NCBI GenBank assembly: GCA_002104985.1
Contig: MCGO01000006.1
Coordinates: forward strand, 682,001-746,000
From: Rhizoclosmatium globosum
Lineage: Eukaryota; Chytridiomycota; Chytridiomycetes; Chytridiales; Chytriomycetaceae
Reading direction: 5' to 3'
Length of the DNA: 64,000 bases
The notes under the pieces are model-generated. The model had not been told where the DNA came from, did not search any database, and saw nothing but the letters and a program-made list of their open reading frames with translations. This document shows positions 46,378 to 57,765 of the stretch, one piece after another. Positions within the stretch are counted from its first letter, which is position 1, and every line of letters starts with the position of its first letter. A program made the translations under genes and the position numbers.

Positions 46378-47643
46378 ATGGCATCTCGCACACAGGAAGA
46401 GCTTGAGGACGCTTACTACAGCGAAGCAAACACGGACATGCGCAATCATTGGTATCCTTTGATCGCCTCGTCCACCTTGACCAGTGAAAAGCCACTTGGC
46501 CAGCACATTCTGGTGAGATAAATCCAATTGGCAATGTCGCTCAACCTTACTTATACTCTCCATCCAGGGCGATCCAATCGTGATGTACAGAGACCCTGCC
46601 ACCAACGAAGCAATTACTCTCGTCGACAAGTGTCCACACCGCAGTGCACCTCTCTCAGTTGGTCGCATAATGGACGGTAAACTTGAGTGCAGATACCATG
46701 GATGGCAGTTTGAGTCAAACGGAGTCTGCAGCAAGGTTCCCTCCAATTACAAGATTCCTGCGAATGCAAAAGTGCGAAAGTATCCAACCACAGAAGCAGA
46801 TGGATTCGTTTGGGTTTGTTCCCTTCCCTTCCCATTTTGTCATCTTATACATTTCGTTAGGTTTGGCCAGGAGACCTTGATCGTGTCAACCAAGCACCCA
46901 AACCAGCAATTTACTTCCAAACTCAACGCGACTGGGTCCAACGTTCCGGCGTCGAAGTACTTGACATCGATTCCTCTCTTTTGAACGAAAACTTCTTGGA
47001 CCCAGCCCATCTTCCTTTCACCCATGAAACCACGATTGGAAAACGTTCAAATTCTACAGTCATGACAGTCAGCTGCGAATTCATCGACAAGACATCAGAA
47101 GGCTTTGGAATCGGAATCGAAGGCTTCGTCTCTCAGCCAGAACGTCCAGACCTCGAGAAAGTCCAACAAAAGTTCCATTTCATCCCTCCATGCATCGTAT
47201 CCCTCGATTTCGGCGGAATGGGCGACCAGACGTTTTATTGTGTACCTACACGCAAGGGTCACTGCAATTTCGTGTACTCGCAACGTTTCGGATTCCTTCA
47301 ATCTGCCGAAAAGTTCTTCCTCGGTCGTGCAATGCTGAACTGGTATAACCCGCAATACACGCGTAAGATTCTGATGGAGGACTATGAAATGTTGAAGGGA
47401 CAGCAGGAACGGTTGGCGCAAGGCGCGAATGCGATGAATTCTCCAGTTCCGGCGGATTTGATGATCAAGACTTTTAGAAATTGGTGGAGGAAAGTGATGA
47501 AGAGAGAAGACGGAGGGCCTTGGTTTACTGGGTTCTCTTCGGATATGGAAGATATCCTGTTGGAAGGTGTACCTCGTCGTGCTGTTGGAGGTAAGGGCAA
47601 GGTTGTCAAGACTGGGAAGGATAAAGTGGCTGAGACCGCCTGA
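46378..47643 (+). CDS. Rieske non-heme iron oxygenase (copy 1)
   Basis: A PaO/VanA-like Rieske-type oxygenase. The start at 46378 (MASRTQEELEDAYYS) is followed by NHWYPLI, typical of the family start. The Rieske [2Fe-2S] motif is CPHRSAPLSVG...CRYHGW (near 46630-46710), C-x-H-x(17)-C-x2-H. The mononuclear iron motif is FLDPAHLPFTHE (near 46995-47030; D, H, H). Two introns, after GQHIL and after FVW. The C-terminal region has a basic tail (KGKVVKTGKDKV) and a hydrophobic patch near RNWWRKVMK that could sit at a membrane. One-electron partner reductase and substrate are unknown. It is followed 59 nt later, on the same strand, by its paralogue. It reads without any frameshift. Confidence 0.88.
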
Positions 47644-47702
47644 ATTTTATTTTTGACTCGTGTATGAAAAGAATAGACATTTTGTATTATTGATGGAACG
47701 AT

Positions 47703-49020
47703 ATGTCTTCAAAAACTGTGGTGCAAAGGAGTCAGGATGAGTTGGAAACTGCATACTACAGCGACACAAACACTGACATGCGAAATCACTGGTACCCTTT
47801 GATTTTGAGCACCACATTGAAGCCAGATGCACCTCAGGGGTACCATATTCTCGTGAGTTTGACAGCTCCCAAACTTCAACTCCTCACCTTTACCTCAGGG
47901 AGATCCTATCGTCATGTATCGCGACCCTGCTACCAACGAAGCTATTACTCTTGCAGATAAATGTCCGCACCGGAGTGCCCCGCTTTCAGTGGGCCGTATT
48001 ATGGATGGAAAACTTGAATGCAGATATCACGGATGGCAGTTTGAAACCAACGGTGTCTGCAGCAAAGTTCCATCGAACCCCAAAATCCCAGCAAATGCCA
48101 AAATTCGAAAGTATCCTACAGTTGAGAGTGAAGGGTTTGTGTGGGTGAGTTTTGTATTACCAATCACCTGTTCACGCTAAGAGTTATTCAGGTATGGCCA
48201 GGAGACCTTGACCGCGTGAATCTGTTCCTAAACCAACAATTATTTTCCAAAAGTGCGAGAGGACTGGATACCTCGCATCGGTGTTGAAGTGTTGGATATT
48301 GATTCCTCCCTCCTCAACGAAAACTTCTTGGATCCGGCTCATGTTTGTTACCTAATTATTTAAATACTTCGTGCTAATGAAGATTTTCTTTCAGCTTCCA
48401 TTCACTCACGAGAAGACGATCGGGAAACGCGAAAACGCAACACACATGACCATGACGTGCAACTTCATCGACAAAACTACAGAAGGGCACGGAATCGGGA
48501 TTGAAGGCATTGCATCAACTCCAGATCGTCCAGACTTAAAGACTCTCCAGAAATTCCAGTTTTTTGGCCCTTGTTTGGTAGCATTGGACTTTGGCGATGT
48601 CGGAGACCAAACATTTTACAGCGTACCGACGCGTAAGGGACACTGTCACTTTGTGTACATTCAGCGCTTCTCGTTTTTACAGTTTCTGGAAAAGTCGTTT
48701 TGGGGACGCTGGATTTTGGATTGGTACAACCCTCAGTATACACACAAGATTCTCATGGAAGATTACGCGATGTTGAAGGGACAGCAAGATCGCTTGCTTG
48801 CTGGTGCAAATGCGATGAATTCTCCAGTTGCAGCTGACTTGATGATCAAGACGTACAGAAATTGGTGGAGAAAGGTTATGAAGCGTGAGATGGAGGTCCG
48901 TGGTTCGCTGGGTATTCCACTGATATGGAAGACATCTTTTTGGAAGATAACAGAAGTGCTAAGGCGAAGACATCAGGGTCGCAAGGAGGAAGAGTTATCA
49001 AGAAGGTTAAAGACGCGTAA
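47703..49020 (+). CDS. Rieske non-heme iron oxygenase (copy 2)
   Basis: Tandem paralogue of the upstream gene: start MSSKTVVQRSQDELETAYYS at 47703, NHWYPLI, the Rieske motif CPHRSAPLSVGRIMDG...CRYHGW (near 47960-48035) and the iron motif DPAH|LPFTHE. It has the same two introns as copy 1 and one more, 48343-48394, which falls exactly between the two iron-ligand histidines and is absent from copy 1. Two frame breaks, near 48250 and 48888, are located by comparison with copy 1; read past the second, the protein ends with VIKKVKDA at 49020, as in copy 1's layout, whereas the raw frame runs on to 49033. The tail is again Lys-rich. Convergent with the metal transporter at 141 bp. Confidence 0.82.
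48343..48394 (+). other. Intron inside the iron-binding motif of Rieske copy 2
   Basis: 52 nt, donor GTTTGT, acceptor TTTCAG. Copy 1 reads straight through the same place, so the intron was gained in copy 2 or lost from copy 1 after duplication. Confidence 0.8.
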
Positions 49021-49161
49021 CAATCGTGAATAAATACAAAGAATTTCATTTGAAAGTCAAAAGCGAAAACTGAAGAAGAGCAATGGGTGGAAACGGAAGA
49101 TACAACTCCAACTTCCCACTTGGGTATACTGGGCTCTACTGGGTTTAAAACAACATCTGTT

Positions 49162-50669
49162 TCAAAAGCACCAGTTGAAAGAAGTGATGATGATTGCAAT
49201 CACGATCGAAGCAACCTTAAGCCAAGTTGTGTTTGAGAAGTCAACAATCTGTTCCTCAATCTCTCCATCCTCCTCAGAGTTCTTGGTGAATCGCACCTTC
49301 ATTCCCTCACCATCTCCAGCTCCGTTTGTAATCCATACCAGAGGCCAAATGGCAAACGGAAGTTGGACAGAAAGGACAACTTGACTCAAAACAATCAACT
49401 GGTTCATTCCAGACTCCCCAGAAACCAATGCAGCTGTCATGGCTGGAACGATAGCAAGAAGTCGAGTAAGAAGACGTTGTACTTCGGGGCGGAACTGAAT
49501 CGCTTTCCCCAAGAACCCTTCAGTGACGACTTGTCCAGCGAGTGTTCCGGTAATAGTTGAAGACTGTCCAGCGCAGAACAAAGCCAAAGCAAACGCGAAT
49601 CCAGCAAGAGGACCAAGCATGGTGTTCAAGAGCTCGTAGGCATCCTTTAGTTCAGCAATATCACCATGTCCAGTTTTGTTGAATGCGGCACCAGCGACAA
49701 TCAAGATTGCACAATTCATCAAAAGAGCAAACGTCAAAGCGACAACGGAGTCAATGTTGGTGTAGCGGAGAGATTCGGGAATCAAACTTTGACGAGAAGC
49801 AGGTTGGATGTTTTCGACGTTCAAGTCATCTAGGTCTTGAAGTTCAGAGATTTCGCCGAGTTTATTAGAGAGAGTTGAGGAACGGTAGCGAACGATGGAA
49901 GAGTGGAGGTACAAGTTGTGCGGCATAATCTGTGGTTAGGTGAGCATTTAGATGACCAAAATACTTTATGGACAAGAACGTACCGTGGCTCCAATAATTC
50001 CCATTGCGATGTAGAGTTGTCCGTCTTGCTTGATGATACCAGTGGAGGGTAAGAATCCTCTCGCAACCTCAATCCAACTAGGTCCGCTGAGAGTTACCAA
50101 GTACACGAAACAAGCACCGACAATACTGATCAATCCAACAACAGCTGCCTCGTACTTGAGCAAATGTTTCTTTCCATAAAACGCCAAGATGACCAGCACA
50201 TCCAACGAAGTCAATGCCACACCCACAGGCAATGGAATACGGAATAGCATGTTAAGTGCGATAGCAGTTCCGATAACTTCCGCCAAATCCGTTGAAATGA
50301 TTGCAAGCTCACACAAGATAAACAGCCAAAGTTCACACGAGGCGAAAAGTGCTTTCTACACGCCATGGCAAGATCGTTTCCAGTCACGACTCCAAGCTTG
50401 ATACACAGATATTGAAGTACAGTGGCCATGATGTTTGCAAGAAGGACAATGTACAAGAGCGTGTACCCAAACTGGGATCCAGCGGCAAGGTCCGTTGCCC
50501 AGTTTCCGGGATCAAGGTATCCAACGCCAATCATGAACCCTGGGCCGATAAACTTGAGAAGATTTGTGAATGAGAAGGCTCCCACGGCTTGGGCCTTTGC
50601 CACGGAGGAGCGGACGGCAGTGGAGCGCTGGCGTTGCAGCAACGGCGTCGTTTCGGTCGTTGAGCTCAT
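49162..50669 (-). CDS. NRAMP divalent metal ion transporter
   Basis: A proton-coupled Mn2+/Fe2+ transporter of the NRAMP family. The start at 50669 ([17 protein letters not shown]) gives a dileucine-like ETTPLL signal that in this family often directs to the vacuole. Helix 1 carries the metal site LDPGNWATD (about 50520) and helix 6 carries MPHNLYLHS (about 49920), with the conserved D/N and M. Eleven or so hydrophobic segments follow to an uncharged end, SFNWCF. A frame break at the T run near 50328 (missing base) interrupts [20 protein letters not shown], a strongly conserved block, and is probably an error. One intron lies near 49930-49985. It sits among iron enzymes (two Rieske oxygenases, a desaturase), which fits iron supply but does not prove it. 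Confidence 0.9.
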
Positions 50670-51023
50670 TCAAAGTGTCGTTGATAAGTTTTGGAGGATG
50701 TTCTTTGACGTCAGGTTAATATCGGATGAAGGGAACCAAAATTCCATCCGGAACCCCAATCTGATTGGTTGGCGTTCCTTCCGACAGTGGCACCTCAAGC
50801 GTCTCTTTCTTCTTTGGAATACAAAGCCGCTGATTCACCCTATTGGTTAAAAGAATCCGATAAGATCAAAGATCTAGGTTTTACAACTTGGATTCATCAA
50901 TATCGCCCCAAACTACAACGTTCAATCAGAACAGCATTCACTAACTGAACAATTTCACAACAAAAACTTCTATATTCCATTTTACTTAAGAGAGCTTGCA
51001 AAGGATATGAGAAAAGGAAAGAG

Positions 51024-52436
51024 TTACTTGAACTGAATACCGGGAACAGCAGCCGACACATCATCACGGAAGTCGTGATAGAACATTTCGTCATCCTTTC
51101 CAAAGATTCTCATGATTGTGAACACAAGACGCATCATAAAACGTCCAATTTTCGCTTGGATTGCATTATCTGCCTTCATACGGTTCCAAGTTCCGCGAGC
51201 ATTTGAAGCACACATGTGGGTACGCGGAACACGAATTTGATCGTACAATTCGAATGCACGCTTATAATCAGTATCCTGGAAATGGCCCAACAAGTCACCC
51301 AGAACTCCACCATCTTCAATAGCTTGATTCAATCCTTGAGCAGCCATAGGAACAGTCCCATGCGCAGCATCTCCAACAAGAATAACGCGACCCTTGTGAA
51401 ACGATGGCAAATCTGGAAGATCGTACAAATTGACTGGCGCGATACGTTTTGCGTGACGAATGCACTTGACAACATTAGCGTTTGTTCCCCAAGACGCAAC
51501 TTCATCCGCGAGAAGCGCAGATTCCTTTGGAAGATCTGTGTATGGACGCCAGTCTTCGCCGCTATCGAATGGCTTGGTTGGATCCATTGGAAATCTGATG
51601 TCACCCACATTCTTTCCACAACGAGACGTGAAAATGAAGCGTGAATTCAAAGGGTCTCCGTAGATGCCAATACGGTGTTCGTAATCGACAACGACACCAT
51701 CGGGCGGTTCCAGGTCAACGACTCCACGTATCCAGTTCCGACAACTTCTGGTTGCAGCCTCTGGAACAGCAAGCGACGTTGATGGAGTGATACCATCTGC
51801 TCCAACGACGAAATCGGCACAACGTTGATCCGTCTTCAAAATGAACAGTGACATCGTCGTTGGTTTGTACAAGGTCCTTGATCTTCTTGCCGCCGTACGA
51901 CTTGATCCCCGCGTTTCCAACAGCCTGCATGAGAGTATGATGCAGCTTTGATCGCAACACAGCGATAGCATCCATTTCTCCAGCCTTTGTGTGGTTTTTG
52001 GTGATGCGGTCCTGTTAAGTGGCAGTTAACATCAAATTGACCTCATTTAAAACCATCCGGGGCAAACTCACAGATCCATCAATCAGCATAAAGTACATCT
52101 CCAAGATTGGATATTCTTGCAATTGAAGGACTGGTTCCAATAAGCCCAAGTGCTTCAGAGTCTTGAGTCCGTTTGCCATGAGGACGATAGCTCCACCCAG
52201 TTCTCCAAATTGAATACCATTGTATTCACCGTTACGTAACGATTCTTTGAGAGTCTCAATTGGATCTACTTTGTCGTAGAGCGTTGGCTAGCGGTAAGTG
52301 GCTTCATTAGATGCTCCATTTTAAGTTGTTCCACACCCATTGAGGTGATTGTTACCTCAAATCCTTGTCTCTTCAGAGCAATTGCAGTTACAGCGCCTGA
52401 CAAACCCGCTCCAATGATGGCGACTTTCTTGCCCAT
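51024..52436 (-). CDS. FAD-dependent aromatic-type monooxygenase (copy 2)
   Basis: Paralogue of the 27.0-28.4 kb enzyme with the same C-terminus type (FYHDFRDDVSAAVPGIQFK), the same GxGxxG start (MGKKVAIIGAGLSGAV at 52436), the DG motif FVVGADGIT (51810) and the GD motif RVILVGDAAHGTVPMAAQG (51370). The first intron, after RQGFE, is conserved. At least three one-base breaks are visible against copy 1 (near 51834, 51740 and 51725), all in the FAD-binding half. If they are real the gene is dead; the fully conserved downstream half argues for sequencing error. Substrate unknown. It is transcribed away from the GNAT gene, with 193 bp between starts. Confidence 0.82.
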
Positions 52437-52629
52437 TTTGAATTTCGAAGATGGTTTTAAGATGAAGTCAACAAAGAAGGGTATTCTATTCAATTCGTGA
52501 GATGCATATAACCACTGCTGTTTAGTTATTATAGATTATGGAAGGTTCGGATGATTCAACCATCCTACAATATGCTCAGAAACTTGACCATTTTCCTTCA
52601 ACTTCACGACTCAACCATTCAGACATCCA

Positions 52630-53104
52630 ATGATCCGCCCTGTGAATATCGGCGACCGTGCACTTCTGATTGCTATAGGTGATTCGACTGGCTTGTTTGA
52701 CGCAGGCGAAGCAGAGGAGCTTTTGGGGCAGAAATCAATTGATCACTGCTGCTCTGCGGAAGCACCAGCGGGACATCAAGCACACGCTTGGCACGATCCA
52801 GTAACTGGCACCATCTGTGGTTGGACATACTTTGGGCCATGTCAGGTAGAACTAAACGGTCCCTGGGAGATTTGGTGGATAGGAGTTCGGATGCTAACGA
52901 GGAGGAATCGGTGTCAAATTGTTGGAATTCGCTGAGAAGACAGCGTGGGCTGCTGGTGCAACGAAAGTGTTGATTAACACAGCAAGCGACGACAAGACAT
53001 TCAACGCGCGGCAGTTCTACGTCAAACAGGATATTCTCAGGTTGCTGTTCAAGAAACGGTTATGGGAAGGTGTACACCAAATTACATTCTGTAAAAACTC
53101 TTGA
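52630..53104 (+). CDS. GNAT-family N-acetyltransferase
   Basis: Small acetyltransferase. The start at 52630 (MIRPVNIGDRALLIAI) is the usual beta1-alpha1 of GNAT proteins. The acetyl-CoA-binding half carries a GxGxxL-like RGIGVKLLEFAEKTAWAAGAT turn near 52900, followed by the characteristic ARQFYVKQ (N-terminal part of motif B). Frame changes near 52895 and 53030 lie in the middle; the second leaves two alternative C-termini. The substrate, which could be a polyamine, an amino acid or an antibiotic-like amine, is not readable. Confidence 0.65.
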
Positions 53105-53219
53105 ATAAAAGCAGGAATATTGGAGAGTCCGCTTTTGCTCATGGAGTGCGAAAACCCATTGAAATAATACTTGCTATTTACTAATTTTTATACATTGAGA
53201 CAAGAAATGAGGCTTCAAC

Positions 53220-53867
53220 TCAAAAAGTGTTCATGAAAAACACAACGTTCTGTTGTTGTTGCTCCCATTCTGGATGTGCCTTCCACAACTCCTTCAACAG
53301 CCCAACAGAAATCAACACAACCGACAACACAAACCAAACGATAAACACAGGTATAATGAGGCCCAAGAAGCCAAGGTACCCTGTCTTGTCAGTTCCTCCC
53401 GAAACGCCGTTTGCGAAACTGACGCCAACAACGAGCATGTCGATCGCGGTTGGGAAGAGGCCCATGTATTGGATTATCAGGGAGAGCCAGGACACGTATC
53501 TGTCGTGGATCTCTGCATCTATTTTCGAGTCTGGGAATCGGCAGCGGTGCAATGCTGGTACTGAAAGTGGAATCAAGATGAGGAATAAGACAGCAAAGAT
53601 CGCTTGACCAAGCAGTAAAGCAAGCAACGCAGATGTTTTGTACGTGTATTGTGGGATCGTGTTGATAGGTCCGTTGTTTACTTGTGTAGTGACGATGAAT
53701 GAGAGGTATGGGTCAGAGAGGTTTGGGAATGTCGTGACTATTAAGATGATGCTGATGATGTAGAGGAGAATGTGGGAGGCGTAGGCGCCAAGACGGAGTA
53801 GGAGGCTTGGTTTTTGAAGGGGAAGGTGGCCAAAGGCGCAGGAGCGGTTGTATATGACGATTGCCAT
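53220..53867 (-). CDS. Four-helix membrane protein, unknown function
   Basis: A single-exon gene of 215 residues. Four hydrophobic segments are visible: about residues 24-47 (LGAYASHILLYIISIILIVTTF), 78-104 (LLALLLGQAIFAVLFLILIPLSV), 128-150 and 165-192 (FLGLIIPVFIVWFVLSVVLISVGLL). A polar loop of about 30 residues lies between helices 1 and 2, with the sequence DPYLSFIVTTQVNNGP. The C-terminus is soluble, with QQQQ. I do not recognise a family. It resembles in layout small claudin/SUR7-like membrane proteins but lacks their Cys motif. Confidence 0.7.
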   Translation of the reverse strand: MAIVIYNRSCAFGHLPLQKPSLLLRLGAYASHILLYIISIILIVTTFPNLSDPYLSFIVTTQVNNGPINTIPQYTYKTSALLALLLGQAIFAVLFLILIPLSVPALHRCRFPDSKIDAEIHDRYVSWLSLIIQYMGLFPTAIDMLVVGVSFANGVSGGTDKTGYLGFLGLIIPVFIVWFVLSVVLISVGLLKELWKAHPEWEQQQQNVVFFMNTF

Positions 53868-54347
53868 TTTTGAGTGCGCTTTGGTGGATTTCAGCGCCTT
53901 CTTATAGGAGGCTTTGGGCTGTCATGACACGTCAAGATGAATACTGCCGAAAGCAATGCACGCGCCACAGAATGGAATGATTTTACATTTACTAAGCTGA
54001 ATACAACTTACATCCAAATTTCTATATTGCATATACGTGCAGTTGAATAATTTATCTGCATGGTTTCCGATAGAAAAGAATGGAAAGCAAGGTACCTGCC
54101 GTACGATACGTTGCAATCTGCTTGCCATGCACTAAATGTTCTATCTGATGCCCGATTTGGCTTGGCCGAATTGAACTTTGACTTGTGGTGGATCACATCT
54201 TGATCCATACCAAAAACAGCGCATCATTCTCGCCCGTAGGACAACATACTACCAGCCTAATATCAGTCGAATCGAAGAATAGAATACCGTAGAACCAAAG
54301 GTGAAATACACAATTTTTCGTCTCTCCTTTTTCTTTGACTGTGTTGA
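53868..54347. promoter_or_regulatory. Divergent promoter region, membrane protein / TPR-DnaJ gene
   Basis: 480 bp between divergent starts, AT-rich, with no gene or repeat in view. It ends with a pyrimidine-rich stretch (54320-54335) just before the first ATGs of the cochaperone. Confidence 0.45.
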
Positions 54348-54403
54348 ATGCTGTCAAGCGAACCCAACAAGGACACCACCACGACCACACCACCAAAGCA
54401 CGA

Positions 54404-56507
54404 ATGAGCACACCGCCGCCGACGACAGCGACGACTACGAAGCCGACTACATGGATGCCGAGGAGGAGGCGCGCCACACCAAGGGCCCCCGAGGACATTG
54501 CCAATGAGCTCAAGCAGGAGGCCAATGTCAAGTACAAGGCCGCGGACTACAAAGCCGCCGCTGATTTGTATCGCAGCGCTTGGTGAGTGGTTTCTTTTTG
54601 TTTCTCTTCTTAACACTCTCCTAACAAACAACCAACAACTAAGACGTCCTCCAACCAACGTCCCCGCTTCGAGCCACGCTCTTGGCCAATCGAAGCGCCG
54701 CCTTTTCAATGTCGCGTGCGCACTCGTCGGTCGTTCGAGACGCAAAGGCCGCTCTCGAACTCGACAATTCGCAGTGGAAACTGTACTCGCGCGCTGCAAA
54801 GTCCCTTGTTTTCATGGCCGATTTGGATGCTGCGATTCAGTTGCTCAGATTGGGCGTGGCTGTGGCCGCCGCTTCGAAACCCGCGTGGGCCCAGGCGGAG
54901 GCGTTCAATAAGGAAATTGCTGCCATTCAGAGCATGGAGGCGTATGTTGCTCAGGCGAGGGACTTGCTGAAGGATGCAAACAAGGATACGAAAAGGGACT
55001 CGTGTGCAAAGGCATTGCATGCCCTTGAATCAGCTTTTATTCTGGCAGATCCGTCAAATGCAAAACAGTCTTACTCAACTTCTTCTTCTTCTCGTCTGTT
55101 GTCGGCAGATCTCGGCAATATTTCTCATAAATGGAAATTGTTCCGGGCTGAAGCTCTTGTTGGGTTGTTGGAGCTTGGGGAGGCTTCGAAAGTTGTATCC
55201 AACCAGGTGTGTGTTATTGTTGAGAGCGGAAAGAAGAGGAATTAGCGAATGCAGCAACAATAGAGAGTGCAGCAATCAAAGAAATTGGTGGGAGAGCTCG
55301 AATGTGTGAACATATCTTGACCATATCGAACACAACCCCGATTCACACCTGACACCAGGAGTAAAGGTCTAACTAATTGATAGGTTCTCTCGTATGACTC
55401 AACAAACTCTGAAGCATTGGCCCTTCGTGCCGTTATTCTGTACATGAATGATTCTCATCCAATTGCATCTGTTCTTTCATTCTGTACAAATGCTCTCGCC
55501 TATGACCCTGACAACGCCAAAGCACGTGTGTTTTTGAGGAAGGTGAAGGCACTCGAGGCGAAAAAGAAGGAAGGAAACGACGCATACGGAGCTCAGGATT
55601 GGGAAGCTGCGGAAGCAAAGTATTCTGAATGGTTGGAAGAAGACACAGTTGGAGGTGTTGTTCGATGCAAAGTTTTGTCAAATCGTGCTATGGTTCGATC
55701 AAAGGTGTGTGTCCGTCTATTACTTCGCAGCAACTTGCATTAACCTCCCCATAACAGCAAGAACGCCACCCCGCCTGCATCTCCGACTGCACCACAGCAA
55801 TCGACCTCCTCAACACCCTCCAATTCCCCTCCAACACAAACTCCGACTCCCCAGAACCAACCCCCTCCGACCTCGCCAACACCCCCCAAACCGCCCTCTA
55901 CACAAAACTATACCTCCGCCGCGCCGACTCCTACTCCAAACTCGAACAATACACCGACGCAATCCGCGACTACACAATCTGCACCGACCTAAAACCCAAC
56001 GACTCCGCCATCCAATCCACCCTCCAAACCCTAAAACGCCTCGAACGCCAAGCCAAGCGAAAAGACTACTACAAAATCCTCGGCATCCCGCGCGGGTCCG
56101 ACGAAAACGCCATTAAAAAGGCGTACCGAAAGATGGCGCTCCAGTACCACCCTGACAAGCAGGCTGCACTCCCGGAGGAGGAGCGGTTGCTGGGCGATGC
56201 CAAGTTTAAGGAAATCGCTGAGGCGTATAGTGTTCTTTCTGATCCTCAGAAGAAGCGGATGTTTGATGCTGGGCATGATGTTGATGGGGCGAGTGCGAGT
56301 GGTGGGATGGGTGGTGGGAATCCGTTTGGTGGGGTGGGATGGGTGGGGGTATGGATATGGAGGATATTATGAGAATGTTTGGGGGACAGATGGGTGGTGG
56401 GGTTCCCTGGAGCCCAGTTCCATCAACAACAGAGAAGTGGATATGGGGGTGGTCATTCTCATGGGTATGGTGGTCAAGGTGGGTTTGGTGGGTTTAGTTT
56501 CGATTAA
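54404..56507 (+). CDS. TPR-DnaJ cochaperone (DNAJC7/TPR2-like)
   Basis: A cytosolic Hsp70/Hsp90 cochaperone. TPR-like helical repeats come first (NELKQEANVKYKAADYKAAADLY; then blocks near 54720, 55090, 55480 and 55580), followed by a J domain: DYYKILGIPRGSDENAIKKAYRKMALQYHPDKQ with the HPD tripeptide at about 56145. A Gly/Met-rich tail follows (GGMGGGNPFGG) and, after a break, a second Gly/His-rich stretch (GYGGGHSHGYGGQGG...FSFD) ending at 56507. Breaks near 56335 and 56412 are in G runs and look like errors. The start is doubtful: ATG 54404 gives MSTPPPTT, but an ATG at 54348 followed by an acidic stretch (DDSDDYEADYMDAEEE) in another frame looks more protein-like. The order TPR then J matches DNAJC7. 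Confidence 0.85.
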
Positions 56508-56672
56508 GTGGAAATGGAAGAGAGTTTTTTTTGTTTGATGAATGGGTGGGAATTACGAATTGAATACGTAGATTGGGAAATTTGAAATACATGAGGGATG
56601 TTGCGTATCTCAGTTTATGTTTTACATTCAAAGTATCACCGACTCACAAATAATCCCAAGTTTCTATGCATC

Positions 56673-57553
56673 TCACATTTTTTGAGGAGAGGGAGAGTCT
56701 TCAACTGTGAAGGATCTTGCCGGATAGATTATTGTTTTGGAGTAGAAGCCATTCCAGTTCCGCAACTTGCAGATCTCTTCAGGAATAGATCCTCCCAGAT
56801 TGCAATTCGACAAATCCAATCTCTGCAAAGATACCATGCCCCCAATTTCAACAGGAATCGTCCCACTCAAATTCAGATTATGCGACAAAACCAAAACTTC
56901 AAGGTTCACAAGACCACCCCATTCCAAAGGAATCCCCCCAGAAACAGCCGTCCGCGAGATATTCAACTCCCGTAACTTCCCCAACCCCGCAAACTCTTTC
57001 GGAAGCACCCCCCCAAATCCTTATTCCTCGACAAGTCCAATTCAACAAGATTCACAAGATTCCCCAGCTCACCAGGTATCACGCCTGATAACCCGTTCTT
57101 CCGCAAAATCAGTGATTGCAGCATCAACAGGTTCCCAAGTTCTCGCGGGATGGATCCAATCCGGTCCGTGTTGTACATTGACAGCACAGTTAGACTTTCA
57201 CAGTATCCCAATGCTGCGGGTATGCCCCCAGGTTCGCATACGCCGTCGTCCATCGCAGTTCTCGCTCTCTTGTGAGGCATTTACGCGCGTATACGGTTTG
57301 GAAAGCGAGTGATGTGTGTGGAGGAAGAGTCTGTTGAACGCGGGTGTAGGTGTGAATAAGGATTTGTTGGATGCGAGTGGGGTGAGGTGTGTTTGGAGGG
57401 ATGTGAGGGCGAAGGGTGGATGAGGGTGTGGAAGAGGTGGGAGAGTCTTGTGTAGCGGAAGACTGTGAGAGGGTGGATCCAGCGGAGGATTTGGAGGAGG
57501 ACGTCGATGGGGAGGGTTGATAGGGTTGGTTGGTTTGGGTGTGTTGTTGGCAT
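56673..57553 (-). CDS. F-box protein with plant-type leucine-rich repeats
   Basis: The start at 57553 (MPTTHPNQPTLSTLPIDVLLQILRWI) opens an F-box (about residues 10-45), the adaptor that binds Skp1 in SCF ubiquitin ligases. LRRs of the IPxELGNLxxLxxLxLxxNxLSG type follow (for example ELGNLLMLQSLILRKNGLSG and LSGTIPVEIGGMVSLQRLDL), which should recognise the target. Frames change at about 57290 and at the C7 run 57008-57014; the latter joins DLGG to LPKEFAGLGKL and is a clear homopolymer case. The region between the F-box and the LRRs (57420-57300) is proline- and histidine-rich in one frame and is poorly resolved. The target is unknown. Convergent with the cochaperone (165 bp). Confidence 0.75.
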
Positions 57554-57765
57554 TTCTTAAATGTATTATATTTATATCACTAATTAATACGCGTGAATAA
57601 AATGCCAAATAATATTCTTGCAGTATTCTTACTTTTATGTCGGGCTATTCAGCTTTTGCCTCACTTATCAAAGTGAGTGTGTTTTTTCTTCGCCCGCCAC
57701 AACTCAAAGTTATCTGCATTATGCTCTCCGCCAACACCGAAAAAATCTCAAATAAACAGATAGGC

